Below, in pieces: positions 46,642-55,412 of a DNA stretch of 64,000 nucleotides. Below the pieces are notes generated by a model, which was not told where the DNA came from, ran no database searches, and worked only from the letters and a program-made list of their open reading frames with translations. Made by a program: the position numbers and the translations under genes. The DNA is taken from NCBI RefSeq assembly GCF_004912275.1, contig NZ_STGY01000032.1:25389-89388 (forward strand), given 5' to 3'. The stretch comes from Glycomyces buryatensis (GTDB lineage: Bacteria > Actinomycetota > Actinomycetes > Mycobacteriales > Micromonosporaceae). The number at the start of each line of letters is the position of its first letter. Within the stretch, counting starts at the first letter, position 1.

Positions 46642-47105
46642 CGTTCAGACACCTGGCCGCCACTACCGAACCGGTGCGCCATCGTGTTCCGAGCCCGTTG
46701 CGCCCGTTCTGCCTCTATGTTGAGGTCGATGCGATCCGGCTCACTTGCCGACTCGAAGTCACTGAACTCGATCACCGGGCTCACGCCGAACTCATCAGTG
46801 AACCTCAGGAGCTCCTTCCTCGACGAGCTCATCGTTTCAGCGAGTGTTAGCAGGGCGTCGCGCACCAGGTCGAGCCGCTCAGATCCTGTGTACGGCAGTA
46901 CACCGATGTCGCTCTTAGCCAGTTTAGGAAGCTTCGACTCAGCCAGCCGCGCCTTCCGATCCTGGTAGCTACTGCCGCTGAAGAGCGACTCTTCCGAAAT
47001 CAACCTCCCGCTCCGGACTTCAGCATCCAGCTGCTCCGCAAGAACAGGCAGGTCCGCCCGCAAACGGCTCATGATCCGCCCGTACTGTTCATCCTCGACC
47101 GCCAT
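46638..47105 (-). CDS. Hypothetical partner of the nuclease-like gene
   Basis: A 155-residue, mostly helical charged protein (YGRIMSRLRADLPVLAEQLD, LVRDALLTLAETMSSSRKEL) ending in a disordered Gly/Ser tail. No domain is recognised. It is translationally coupled to the nuclease-like gene downstream. It diverges from the zinc-finger/Dam operon across a 339-base gap. Confidence 0.6.
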   Translation of the reverse strand: MAVEDEQYGRIMSRLRADLPVLAEQLDAEVRSGRLISEESLFSGSSYQDRKARLAESKLPKLAKSDIGVLPYTGSERLDLVRDALLTLAETMSSSRKELLRFTDEFGVSPVIEFSDFESASEPDRIDLNIEAERAQRARNTMAHRFGSGGQVSER

Positions 47106-47323
47106 GTCAGGTCGCTCCTCTCCTCCAGCAGTATTGTGCCGTGGGGCTCTGGGTTGCGGAGGAGCCGTACCGCCAACATCCTCCCCATGGCCGCGGATTT
47201 CACTTCCCGCTCAAGACAACTTCCCAGCCCCACCTCGGCTCTGGGCCTTGAAGACAGGATCAAACCACACTCGCAGTGTCCGTCAAGTTCGAGATCCTTG
47301 CCCTCTTGCTCACCCTGTGGATC

Positions 47324-47359
47324 TTCAGGACACAAGGGAACACTCCCGTGTGTCCTGAA
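47324..47359. promoter_or_regulatory. Strong hairpin in the divergent gap
   Basis: TTCAGGACACA and TGTGTCCTGAA are perfect 11-base arms; inside them GGGA and TCCC pair around ACAC. No T run follows, so an operator or RNA structure is more likely than a terminator. The rest of 47106-47424 shows no gene. Confidence 0.6.
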
Positions 47360-47424
47360 TGTCAAACGCAAGGAACACTCAAGCAGCACAATAAATCTGG
47401 ATCCAGGGCTCGCGCTGAAATGCC

Positions 47425-47444
47425 GTAACAGATACAATTGTTAC
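47425..47444 (+). promoter_or_regulatory. Promoter with overlapping operator, leaderless zinc-finger gene
   Basis: GTAACA and TGTTAC flank an eight-base spacer containing TACAAT (47433-47438), a -10 box six bases before the ATG at 47445. A protein binding the inverted repeat would block the promoter. Confidence 0.6.
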
Positions 47445-47639
47445 ATGCTAGTTCTAGCCAGGCTCAGTGACACTGAGCTCTCTGATCTCAGCCGGGCAGT
47501 GCGCGCAGAACGGCTTCGCCGCAGCGGCACCTCGAAAAGCTGCGCATACTGTCGCCACCCCTTCCTGGGGAGGCAAGGCGCACGCTTCTGTTCAGCACGA
47601 TGCCGTGTCGCATGCCACCGAAGCAGTAAGAAGAGGTAA
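47445..47639 (+). CDS. Small zinc-finger protein
   Basis: A 64-residue protein. A helical start (LSDTELSDLSRAVRAERLRR) is followed by a zinc ribbon with SCAYCRHPFLGRQGARFCSA and RCRVACHR, giving a CxxC...CxxxC site. The start lies six bases after a -10 box, so it is leaderless. It ends four bases before dam and is probably its co-transcribed regulator or partner. Confidence 0.75.
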   Translation: MLVLARLSDTELSDLSRAVRAERLRRSGTSKSCAYCRHPFLGRQGARFCSARCRVACHRSSKKR

Positions 47640-47643
47640 AACC

Positions 47644-48549
47644 ATGGACCACTTGAGAATTAAAGCATCTCGCAGGTACGGCACACTTTCACCGCTGCGC
47701 TACCCCGGCGGAAAGTCAGCGCTCGCGGGCCTATTCGCAGACATCATAGCTGGTCTTGAAATCAAGAATCCACGATATGTAGAGCCGTACGCGGGTGGTG
47801 CCGGAGCAGGCATTGCGCTGCTTCGTGAAGGCATTGTAAAGCATCTGGTGATCAACGATATCGATCCTGCAGTATTCGCATTCTGGAATTCCGTAGTTAC
47901 ACATAATAAGAAGTTTGTCGAGCTGGTTTCAACAACCCCATTGACAGTCGACGAGTGGAAGCGCCAGCGAAGTATTTACCGGGCCTCCGACACCTCCGAC
48001 TTGCTTGGACTGGGGTTCTCCTTCTTCTACCTCAACCGAACTAACAGATCGGGAGTGCTCAACGCTGGAGTAATCGGCGGGCAGGATCAAAAAGGGAATT
48101 ACAAGATAGATGCACGCTTCAACAGGGAAACACTTAAGTCAAGACTAGAAGCCATTGGAAATCTGGCAGAGAAAATTACAGTAACAGATCTCGATGGCCG
48201 AACTGTCATCCAGCGCTACTCGTCAGACGCTTCAACTTTTATGTACATCGACCCCCCTTACGTCCAGGCGGGATCACAACTCTATCTGAATGCCTTTGAC
48301 GGACGCGATCACAACGCACTAGCCGAAATTGTCAAGGCCACAGGGAAAGCTCACTGGCTCCTGACGTACGATACGGCACCAGTTATCGAGAAACTATATG
48401 GCGACTGCTTCCAATGCAGGCTTGAGATCAGCTACTCTGCGCGCCACCCAGGGCGAGCAGAGGAGCTGCTAATTAGTTCAGAAAGTGTCGCTAGAATTCT
48501 AAAGGCGACTCAGAATCCTATCAACTCCATGGTCGCAGGAGGTGTCTGA
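47644..48549 (+). CDS. dam: D12-class DNA adenine N6-methyltransferase
   Basis: A 301-residue methylase. The SAM-binding motif is PLRYPGGKSAL and YVEPYAGGAGAG, and the catalytic motif is DPPY in MYIDPPYVQ (about residues 201-204). The organisation matches Dam/M.DpnIIA-type enzymes, usually methylating GATC, but the target cannot be read from sequence. The ATG at 47644 follows GAGG. Its 3' end overlaps the convergent ParB-like gene by 29 bases. A+T content is above the window average. Confidence 0.9.
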   Translation: MDHLRIKASRRYGTLSPLRYPGGKSALAGLFADIIAGLEIKNPRYVEPYAGGAGAGIALLREGIVKHLVINDIDPAVFAFWNSVVTHNKKFVELVSTTPLTVDEWKRQRSIYRASDTSDLLGLGFSFFYLNRTNRSGVLNAGVIGGQDQKGNYKIDARFNRETLKSRLEAIGNLAEKITVTDLDGRTVIQRYSSDASTFMYIDPPYVQAGSQLYLNAFDGRDHNALAEIVKATGKAHWLLTYDTAPVIEKLYGDCFQCRLEISYSARHPGRAEELLISSESVARILKATQNPINSMVAGGV

Positions 48550-50047
48550 GCAAGGGGTTGATTAGGTTCCATGCCTCACGAACATCGTCAGCCTTGACTA
48601 CAGCATCCCCATTATGTGAAAGGTTATTAAACCATTGGATCGATCCTGGTCGATGCACCGTTCCGGTCTTTACCGAGTTGATTGTTGACTTCAGGGCCTT
48701 AATTTGGCCATACTCATCACTCACCCTGGGAAAGATCGCAGAAAGTTCGCCCTGGGCTCTGGTTCCGCTAGTTTCAAAGTGAAACTTGATCGTGCTTTCT
48801 AGGATTAGCCGCATCAACATCGAAGCTGCGACAGGAAAAATCTCGATATTGATCGAACGTAGCTCATGGTACCGGTACTTAAGATTGACCGAGACCTTGT
48901 CGTATTCGACTCCCGACAAATCTAGGTTGTTCTTTGTTCGTGGGTGATTAGGCCCCCGAGTTGTTGGATCCGAAGCGGGTGTGGCCTGCGACTTTGATCC
49001 CAAGTCGTCAGGTGTCTTTGATTTAGCCGGGTTGGCGTCACCAGAGTCTTCGGTCGGTTCCGAAGGGAGGCTCACGCGGCCTTCAGGCCCCTGTGGTCCT
49101 ACTGGCATCGCTGGCGCAGTGGGGCTATCGTCACTCTCTCGAACGCCTGGAGCAGCGGGCTGCGCTGGCTTAGTCAAGAAGTTCATTAGTCGCTGATGTT
49201 CTTCGGAACTCTTCTTGAACTCGGACGAGCGCGTATTCAACCTCCCGGCTCTGAACTCACTCAAGAGATATTCGAGAGCACTCAGCTGAATCGATGAAAG
49301 TTTGCTGCCGATCTGCTCAGGCCGAAGGGAACTAGGCTGGAGTTGCCCGTCGCCGGCAAAGTTAAGACCAACTGCTGCGGAAATATCGCTATTACGATAA
49401 GCGTATTCAAACGAGGACATCTTGAGGTCGTTGCTGATCGCATACTCTCTGAGACTGTGGTCGCTGAAGTGAGCCCCAGAAAGAAAACGGCGCGCCACAG
49501 CCATCTTGATGTAGCGCACAACCTCTACACCAGAGTACTGAGCCTTAATATCGTCAACCGAAGTTTCATCATCCAGAAGCGAATAATAGAAGTTCGCCTG
49601 CTGATCCCGACTCCACCTTTTCTTAGAAAGACCGGAGTGCAGCCTGGCGATATGCGGTGCGGCAGCCTCCCGGCTGGGTGAAACTAGGACTCGGATGACC
49701 GTAGGAAGCTCCTGAGATTCGACAGCGTGTCGTTTCAGAAGAGCTCGAATCTCTTTGTCATGCCCAGGAACCAGTGTCGGATCTTGAAGCGCTTTCAGCG
49801 CGCTAACACGTCGATTTCCTTCAAGCACAACGTAGCCGGTCTCGTCATGAGTCACAATAGGAACTTCGTTGTCGAAATAGCCGTTCTGCAAAATGAGGCG
49901 CGCCGCACTGAGAACGTCCTCGGAAGCGAAAAGGTACTTCAGAGCCGCTGCTTCATCTGAACGCCTGGTAGGAATTCTGTAATTGTCGAGATCCAGACGC
50001 AGATCATCAATCTTGATCTCAATAATAGGCAAGGGGTCGTAGGCCAT
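48521..50047 (-). CDS. ParB/Srx-like protein, partner of the Dam methylase
   Basis: A 508-residue protein. The N-terminus has a ParB-like fold with the signature TGYVVLEGNRRVSALKALQD (about residues 65-85). A helical middle follows, then a Pro/Ser-rich linker (about residues 295-375) and a conserved C-terminal domain (VNLKYRYHELRSINIEIFPV). ParB-like domains of this kind bind nucleotides and in some defence systems act as nucleases. The ATG at 50047 follows GAGGA. Overlap with dam at the 3' ends suggests a linked restriction or modification module. Confidence 0.75.
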   Translation of the reverse strand: MAYDPLPIIEIKIDDLRLDLDNYRIPTRRSDEAAALKYLFASEDVLSAARLILQNGYFDNEVPIVTHDETGYVVLEGNRRVSALKALQDPTLVPGHDKEIRALLKRHAVESQELPTVIRVLVSPSREAAAPHIARLHSGLSKKRWSRDQQANFYYSLLDDETSVDDIKAQYSGVEVVRYIKMAVARRFLSGAHFSDHSLREYAISNDLKMSSFEYAYRNSDISAAVGLNFAGDGQLQPSSLRPEQIGSKLSSIQLSALEYLLSEFRAGRLNTRSSEFKKSSEEHQRLMNFLTKPAQPAAPGVRESDDSPTAPAMPVGPQGPEGRVSLPSEPTEDSGDANPAKSKTPDDLGSKSQATPASDPTTRGPNHPRTKNNLDLSGVEYDKVSVNLKYRYHELRSINIEIFPVAASMLMRLILESTIKFHFETSGTRAQGELSAIFPRVSDEYGQIKALKSTINSVKTGTVHRPGSIQWFNNLSHNGDAVVKADDVREAWNLINPLLRHLLRPWS

Positions 50048-50249
50048 TAGTTCCTCCGCAACCGCCCGAAGCCGCAGTAGCTCTGCCGCCCGTTCGATTA
50101 TTCATCCAAGTGTTCGAAAATGCCCGCCTTGAGCAGCAACCTTCTCTTCAGCGGGCATGGTTCGGCTAGAAGATGTTTCACTCTACCTAATCTGAACCCT
50201 CAGTGGGGAACACCGATCGATGGGCTCCCTGAATCCCCTGGCTTGCTTC

Positions 50250-52013
50250 CTACATGCGCTCTGGTGCAGCAATGCCAAGAAGGTTGAGGCCGTGAGCAAG
50301 GGTGTCCCTGGTGAGCCGGACCAGGCCCAGGCGATTCTTACGGATCTCGTCGGTTTCTGCCTTTAGGACCGGGTTCGCTTCGTAGAAGCGAGTGAAGGTC
50401 CTCGCGAGCATGTAGAGGTAGCCACAGAGGCGGTGAGGCTCGCGTTCGGTCATCGACTCGGCGAGGTTCGTCCCGTAGGCGTCAAGATGAAGGGCGAGCG
50501 CTCGTTCTTCCCTCGACATCGGTGCAGCGGTGTCCACCGTTCCGTTCGTCTTGCCTGCCATACGGAGGATCGAGGCGAGACGGGTGTGAGCGTATTGGAG
50601 GTAGACGCCGGTGTCACCGGTGAGGGAGACCATTCGATCGGTGTCGAAGGCGTAGTCCTTGATGCGGTTGTTGGAGAGGTCGGCGTACTTGACCGCGCCG
50701 ATGCCGGTGGCGGCAGCAAGCGCGGCCAGGTCGGCAGGATCGGCGTCGGAGTTCTTCTCCCCGATGACTTCGCTGGCCTTGGCTATGGCTTCGTCGAGAA
50801 GGCTCATGAGGCGGACGGTGCCGCCGGAGCGGGTCTTGAAGGGTTTGCCATCGGGGCCGAGCACCGTTCCGAACGGGACGTGGACGGCTTCGACTTCATC
50901 GGTGAGCCATCCGGCGCGACGGGCGGTGGCGAAGACCTGTTTGAAGTGGAGGGCTTGGCGGGCGTCCACGACGTAGAGGATCTGGTCAGCTTTGAGGTCG
51001 CGGATGCGGTAGCGGATAGCGGCGAGGTCGGTTGCGGCGTAACCGTATCCGCCATCGGCCTTGCGCAGCAGCAGCGGGACCGGGTTCCCATCTGGGCCGG
51101 TGATGTCGTCGAAGAACACGCATAGGGCGCCCTCGGATTCGACGGCGATCCCAGCTGCGACGAGTTCCTCCACCACATTGTCGAGCAGGTGGTTGTATGT
51201 CGATTCTCCGGCGAGGTCGGCTGCGGTCAGGCTCACCCCGAGCCGTTCGTACATCGCGTCGAACGCTTCAGCGGAGACCTCGACCAGGTCGCGCCAGACC
51301 TTGCGGGTGTCCTCGTCGCCGCTTTGGAGGGCGACGACCCGGGCACGAGCGCGGTCTGCAAAGTCGGGGTCAGCGTCGAAGACGTTGCGGGCCTGCTTGT
51401 AGAGCCGGTCGAGCGCTGCGACATTTGCGGTCGGGTCGGCGTCATCCGCGTGGTGCCATTCGGCTTCGGGGTGCTCGTTCAGGTACTGGATGAGCATGCC
51501 GAACTGGGTTCCCCAGTCCCCCAGGTGGTTCTGGCGGATCATGGTCGCGCCGAGCGCTTCGGCGAGGCGGGCCAGGGCGTCGCCGATGATCGTGGTGCGG
51601 AGGTGGCCGACGTGCATTTCCTTGGCGACGTTCGGCCCGGAGTAGTCGACGATGATCCGCTTGCCCGCCAGCGGGAGTCCAAGGCCGAGCAGGTCGGAGT
51701 CAGTACGGGCCGCGACCTGTGCCCAGATGGCCTCACTGGTGAGGTCGAGGTTGATGAAGCCGGGGCCGGAGACTTCGGCGCTGGAGATCAGACCTGGGGC
51801 TTCGATGGCTGCGGCGACAGCCGCGCCGAGTTCGCGCGGGTTGCGACCGTGCTGCTTGGCGAGTGCGAGCGCGCCGTTAGCCTGAAAGTCGGCTCTGTCG
51901 CTTCGTCGCACCAGGGGCTCCGTCCTGCCGGCTTCGGGCAGGGCTCGTCGGAGTGCGTCGACCATGGCGGTCTCGACGGCCTCGACAAGCGGAGTCACTG
52001 GTTGCACGGTCAC
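50250..52013 (-). CDS. argS: Arginyl-tRNA synthetase (element-borne copy)
   Basis: A 587-residue class I synthetase. An N-terminal Add-1 domain is followed by the HIGH motif as VAKEMHVGHLRTT (about residues 130-142). The KMSKS region appears as LGPDGKPFKTRSGG, typical of one ArgS group, and a C-terminal DALR anticodon-binding domain follows. All parts are present, so it should be active. Being on an accessory element with a decarboxylase and methyltransferase, it is probably a second copy giving resistance or supplying Arg-tRNA to a pathway, not the housekeeping gene. The GTG at 52013 is used. Confidence 0.93.
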   Translation of the reverse strand: MTVQPVTPLVEAVETAMVDALRRALPEAGRTEPLVRRSDRADFQANGALALAKQHGRNPRELGAAVAAAIEAPGLISSAEVSGPGFINLDLTSEAIWAQVAARTDSDLLGLGLPLAGKRIIVDYSGPNVAKEMHVGHLRTTIIGDALARLAEALGATMIRQNHLGDWGTQFGMLIQYLNEHPEAEWHHADDADPTANVAALDRLYKQARNVFDADPDFADRARARVVALQSGDEDTRKVWRDLVEVSAEAFDAMYERLGVSLTAADLAGESTYNHLLDNVVEELVAAGIAVESEGALCVFFDDITGPDGNPVPLLLRKADGGYGYAATDLAAIRYRIRDLKADQILYVVDARQALHFKQVFATARRAGWLTDEVEAVHVPFGTVLGPDGKPFKTRSGGTVRLMSLLDEAIAKASEVIGEKNSDADPADLAALAAATGIGAVKYADLSNNRIKDYAFDTDRMVSLTGDTGVYLQYAHTRLASILRMAGKTNGTVDTAAPMSREERALALHLDAYGTNLAESMTEREPHRLCGYLYMLARTFTRFYEANPVLKAETDEIRKNRLGLVRLTRDTLAHGLNLLGIAAPERM

Positions 52014-52088
52014 TGAGTCATCCCTCAAGTTCGAATTGGTTGCTGCGATGCGCAGCGAGATTGTTTTCGCAGGTAAGGGTAGCTGAGA

Positions 52089-52838
52089 TCAGACCGCGGC
52101 CGTGATGGCGGGCCGCAGGAGGCTGTTGTCGGTCACCGGGTACCGGTGCTGGAAACGGCTCCGACCGTACGGTCCAATCACGCGAAGAGCCAGCAGTTCA
52201 GCTACCACAGTCCTGGTCAGATGCTCAAGTGCTGGGCCGGGCAGATAGCCGAGGTGGTCCTTGCCAGCCGCACCGCTTGGGTGGACCAGTAGTGCCTCCC
52301 GCACTTCGTTGTATGTGAAGGTCGAGCGGTCAGCCAGCGCCGCAGAGACAAGGACGGCGACTGCACGAGTCGCGGCGCCATGGTCACTCCGGTACCTGGG
52401 GAGGTTGCCGCACAGGAACAGATGCGATCCGGTTATGGCTCCGAGGGCCAAGCGGAGTTTGAACTCTGGCGAGTTGAGTTACGCCGCAGTGGGTTTGACG
52501 GCGGGGATCTGGATAGTCACCCGATCGGGGCCGGTGAACGGTGTCAGCATCACTGCCGCTGCGACTTCGTCCCTGGCTGCGGTCAGTTTCACCTCGTGGG
52601 CGACCTCGTTGTCGATGCGCAACCCGTTGCGGCGATGTAGGTCCACCACGTCCATTGCCAGTCGCTGTTTGGCCTCGCGGGTGATGTCGCCGCTGAGGAC
52701 GTAGAGCAGGTCGAGATCAGAAGTGGGCGAGCCGATGCCAGCGGTCTGCGATCCGTAGGCGATGGCGTAACCGCGGTGGCCGATGATGTCGCGGCCGAGC
52801 GTCGCGGCCTCGGAGAGAAGACCTGAGAAGTCAGACAT
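52089..52838 (-). pseudogene. Nucleotidyltransferase interrupted by an in-frame stop
   Basis: Two adjacent frames on the same strand and in the same phase are separated only by TAA at 52479-52481. The first part (52838-52482) has the nucleotidyltransferase motif YGSQTAGIGSPTSDLDLLYV. The second continues SPEFKLRLALGAITGSHLFL to the natural stop at 52089. Together they would encode about 249 residues, normal for the family. A single change in a Tyr codon after KPTAA would explain it. It is either a pseudogene, a sequencing error or a case of readthrough. The ATG overlaps the methyltransferase stop. Confidence 0.8.
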
Positions 52839-53715
52839 GGTCGGCCTCGGCCGCGGTGAACTCGATGAGATAGACCCCAGCGGGGAGATGGACGGTGCCG
52901 TCGTTGCGCTCGTGGGCGGTGATGAAGGTTTCGACATCGGCTCGGGTGCGTGGGTCGTTCAGGATCGCCTCATGGGTCTTGGCGTGGACGTGCAGGAACC
53001 ACGAGCGTGCGGCGTTGGCGTCCTTGGCGAGCGCGGCGCCTTCGAAGTGGTCGATGCGAACACGACCGAGGCCCCGCCGGGCGGCCCGGGTCAAGGTGTC
53101 GAGAAGAAGGAGGCGGCTGAAGGACCGGCTTCCCCCAGGTGGCGGGGCGAGGCGTTCCCAGAGCCGCGAGACCACCTGTTGTTCGGGCGAGTCGGAGTCG
53201 AAGAACTGAACGATGAGACGCCCGCCGGGCTTGAGGAGGCGGAGGATCTGATTGACGAGCTCGCGGGCGGCGATCATCGCGCGTGCTTCGTTCAGGTTCT
53301 CGGTGATTCCTTCGGCATCGAGACGCTCGAAGTAGGCCATGATCGGATACGACAGCGACCAGAACGCTCCGATGACGTCGAAGGTGTCGGACTCCAGCTC
53401 GGCGATGCCCGCTGGCAAGTCAGCGCAAACGGTCCGCGCGTTGGGGAATTCTTCGGTGAAGGCTCGGATCATGGCCTCGGAGGAGTCGACGCCGACCAGG
53501 CTCGCTGCGTAGGGCTCCAGGGCAGCGGTCACGCGCCCAGTGCCGCATCCCAGGTCGCACACGGCCAGGGTGCGCTGGCCGGGTTCACCGTAGTGCTCCT
53601 TCATACGGGCGGCGACCAGGTCGACATCCGTTGCGGCGCCGAAGATGTGAGGCAGGAGAAGTTCGTCGTAGCGGCCCTGTTGGGAGTAGACGCTGCGGAA
53701 TGAGGTCTCAGGCAT
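52831..53715 (-). CDS. Class I SAM-dependent methyltransferase
   Basis: A 294-residue methyltransferase. Motif I is VCDLGCGTGRVTAAL (about residues 53-67), motif II is the acidic turn in LVGVDSSEAM, and motif III lies in LLKPGGRLIVQFFD. The ATG at 53715 opens MPETSFRSVYSQQG; an ATG at 53733 is possible. It lies 25 bases after the decarboxylase and overlaps the nucleotidyltransferase start by eight bases. The acceptor substrate is unknown. Confidence 0.9.
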   Translation of the reverse strand: MPETSFRSVYSQQGRYDELLLPHIFGAATDVDLVAARMKEHYGEPGQRTLAVCDLGCGTGRVTAALEPYAASLVGVDSSEAMIRAFTEEFPNARTVCADLPAGIAELESDTFDVIGAFWSLSYPIMAYFERLDAEGITENLNEARAMIAARELVNQILRLLKPGGRLIVQFFDSDSPEQQVVSRLWERLAPPPGGSRSFSRLLLLDTLTRAARRGLGRVRIDHFEGAALAKDANAARSWFLHVHAKTHEAILNDPRTRADVETFITAHERNDGTVHLPAGVYLIEFTAAEADHV

Positions 53716-53740
53716 GAAGTGTGGTCCTTCCATCTCGGAT

Positions 53741-55267
53741 TTAGCAGAGGTCGAGCGCGAGCGCGTCGAGGTGGGCAAGGAGGTCGGTCAGGTGCTGTTC
53801 GGTGAGGTGCGGATTGATGCTCACCAGTCGCAGTGCTTGGACTGTCGCGCCGGGCGCGATCCGGCCGAGGTCGTCGGGGAGGGTGAAGGTGTGGAGAAAC
53901 CAGCGACGGTCGGCCAGGAGCGCGCTGTGCAATGCCTTGTTGAAGGTGTTGACGGCCTCGACGTCTCCGGTGCCGTCCTCGATCCCGGGCGGCAGGTAGC
54001 AGAAGGCGACGGCGGCCATGTCGGGGTCATGCAGCCGGACGAGTCGCGGATGCGCGTCGACCAGTTCGGCGAAGCGGCCGGCCAGGGCCACTCGGCGTTC
54101 AGCGATCTGTCCAAGTCCGGCACGGCCGTGGGACCGCATCATCGCCCACAGCTTCAACGACCCCCAGCTCTTCGTGCCCACAAACGGAGTCACCTGTCCG
54201 AACGCGAAGTCCTCCTGCATGATCAAGTCTGAAAAAGTCGAGACCGTCCGCAGCGACTCCGGCTCGCGCACCAGGAGCGCCGAGAGACTGTAGGGAATCG
54301 CCAAGACCTTGTGCGGGTCAACGGTGACGCTGTCGAACTGCTCGATACCGGCCAGGCGGGGCCGCAGGCGTTCGGAAAAGGCCATCGGCAGTCCCCAGCA
54401 AGCGTCGGCGTGCAGCCAGATTCGCGGATCGGCCTCGCGGACGATCTGAGCGACGTCGGCCAGTCGATCGATGGTCTGAGTGCGGGAGTCCCCGGCGTAG
54501 GCGACCACGGACATGATGCGACCTTCGTGTTCAGCCAGGGCCTTACGCAGCTCGTCCTGGTCGTAGCGGAACCCGATGGTCGGGACCTGGATGATGTGGG
54601 CGCCCGTGCCAATCCAGGTGCAGGCGGCGCGGACGCTGTAGTGTCCGACACCGGCCGGGACGATGATCGAGAACCGCTCCGGGTCCTCCACACCCGACTG
54701 CATGGTGCCGGGAGCCTGGTTCTCGCGGGCGAGCATCATCGCGATGGTGTTGGACATCGTGCCGCCGGTGGTGATCAAGCCGCCGACGTTCCACACCGTC
54801 TGGATGTCCTCGCGCTGCGGGTTCACGTAGCCGAGTGCCTCGCGCAGCCAGCGCAGGACCGCGATCTCGATGAACGTCGCGACGGGCGCGTCGAACCGCT
54901 GGTTGATGAGGTTCTGCTGCGTGAACATCGCGATGATTCCGGCAGCGAGCGCGGCAGGGTCGTCACCGGTGTCCCCGAACCCGCAGAACTGCGGGTGAGC
55001 CTCGTTCTTACACAACGGCAACAGCCGTTCGACGATCTCGGCGGTCACGGCTTCCGCGCCCACCCCGACTGCGGGCAGGTCGTCCACAAACCAGTCACGC
55101 AGAACCAGCGGGTCGCTCGGCTCCGCCAGCGCAGGAGCCTCCCGCTTGAACCGGATGCCGACGTCGATGGCGTCCATGAGGGTTTGTTGGAGTGAGTCGG
55201 CCGCGTTCGCTCCGGCCGTTCGGTGTTCGCGTTCGGCGCCTACGCGCTGGTGAATGACGTTTGCCAC
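53741..55267 (-). CDS. PLP-dependent group II decarboxylase
   Basis: A 508-residue decarboxylase of the aromatic/glutamate/diaminobutyrate type. The PLP Lys is in VTVDPHKVLAIPYS (about residue 320), the PLP ring Asp in WLHADACWGLPMAF and the substrate region in NPQREDIQTVWNVGG. The substrate amino acid is open. The GTG at 55267 follows ACAGGAGG. It is the first gene of the decarboxylase-methyltransferase-nucleotidyltransferase-argS operon, 145 bases after the NUDIX gene. Confidence 0.9.
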   Translation of the reverse strand: MANVIHQRVGAEREHRTAGANAADSLQQTLMDAIDVGIRFKREAPALAEPSDPLVLRDWFVDDLPAVGVGAEAVTAEIVERLLPLCKNEAHPQFCGFGDTGDDPAALAAGIIAMFTQQNLINQRFDAPVATFIEIAVLRWLREALGYVNPQREDIQTVWNVGGLITTGGTMSNTIAMMLARENQAPGTMQSGVEDPERFSIIVPAGVGHYSVRAACTWIGTGAHIIQVPTIGFRYDQDELRKALAEHEGRIMSVVAYAGDSRTQTIDRLADVAQIVREADPRIWLHADACWGLPMAFSERLRPRLAGIEQFDSVTVDPHKVLAIPYSLSALLVREPESLRTVSTFSDLIMQEDFAFGQVTPFVGTKSWGSLKLWAMMRSHGRAGLGQIAERRVALAGRFAELVDAHPRLVRLHDPDMAAVAFCYLPPGIEDGTGDVEAVNTFNKALHSALLADRRWFLHTFTLPDDLGRIAPGATVQALRLVSINPHLTEQHLTDLLAHLDALALDLC

Positions 55268-55412
55268 CCTGGTCCTCCTGTCTTGCCCGTTTCATCGAGC
55301 AAACAGGACGGCAGGGGTCGAGGACGAGCGCAGAGAGCGCGCGGAGACCGGGCATTTTCCGCGCATTGCGTGATCTAGCTGCGAAAACGCTGAGGTGGAA
55401 GCATTCGTTTCG

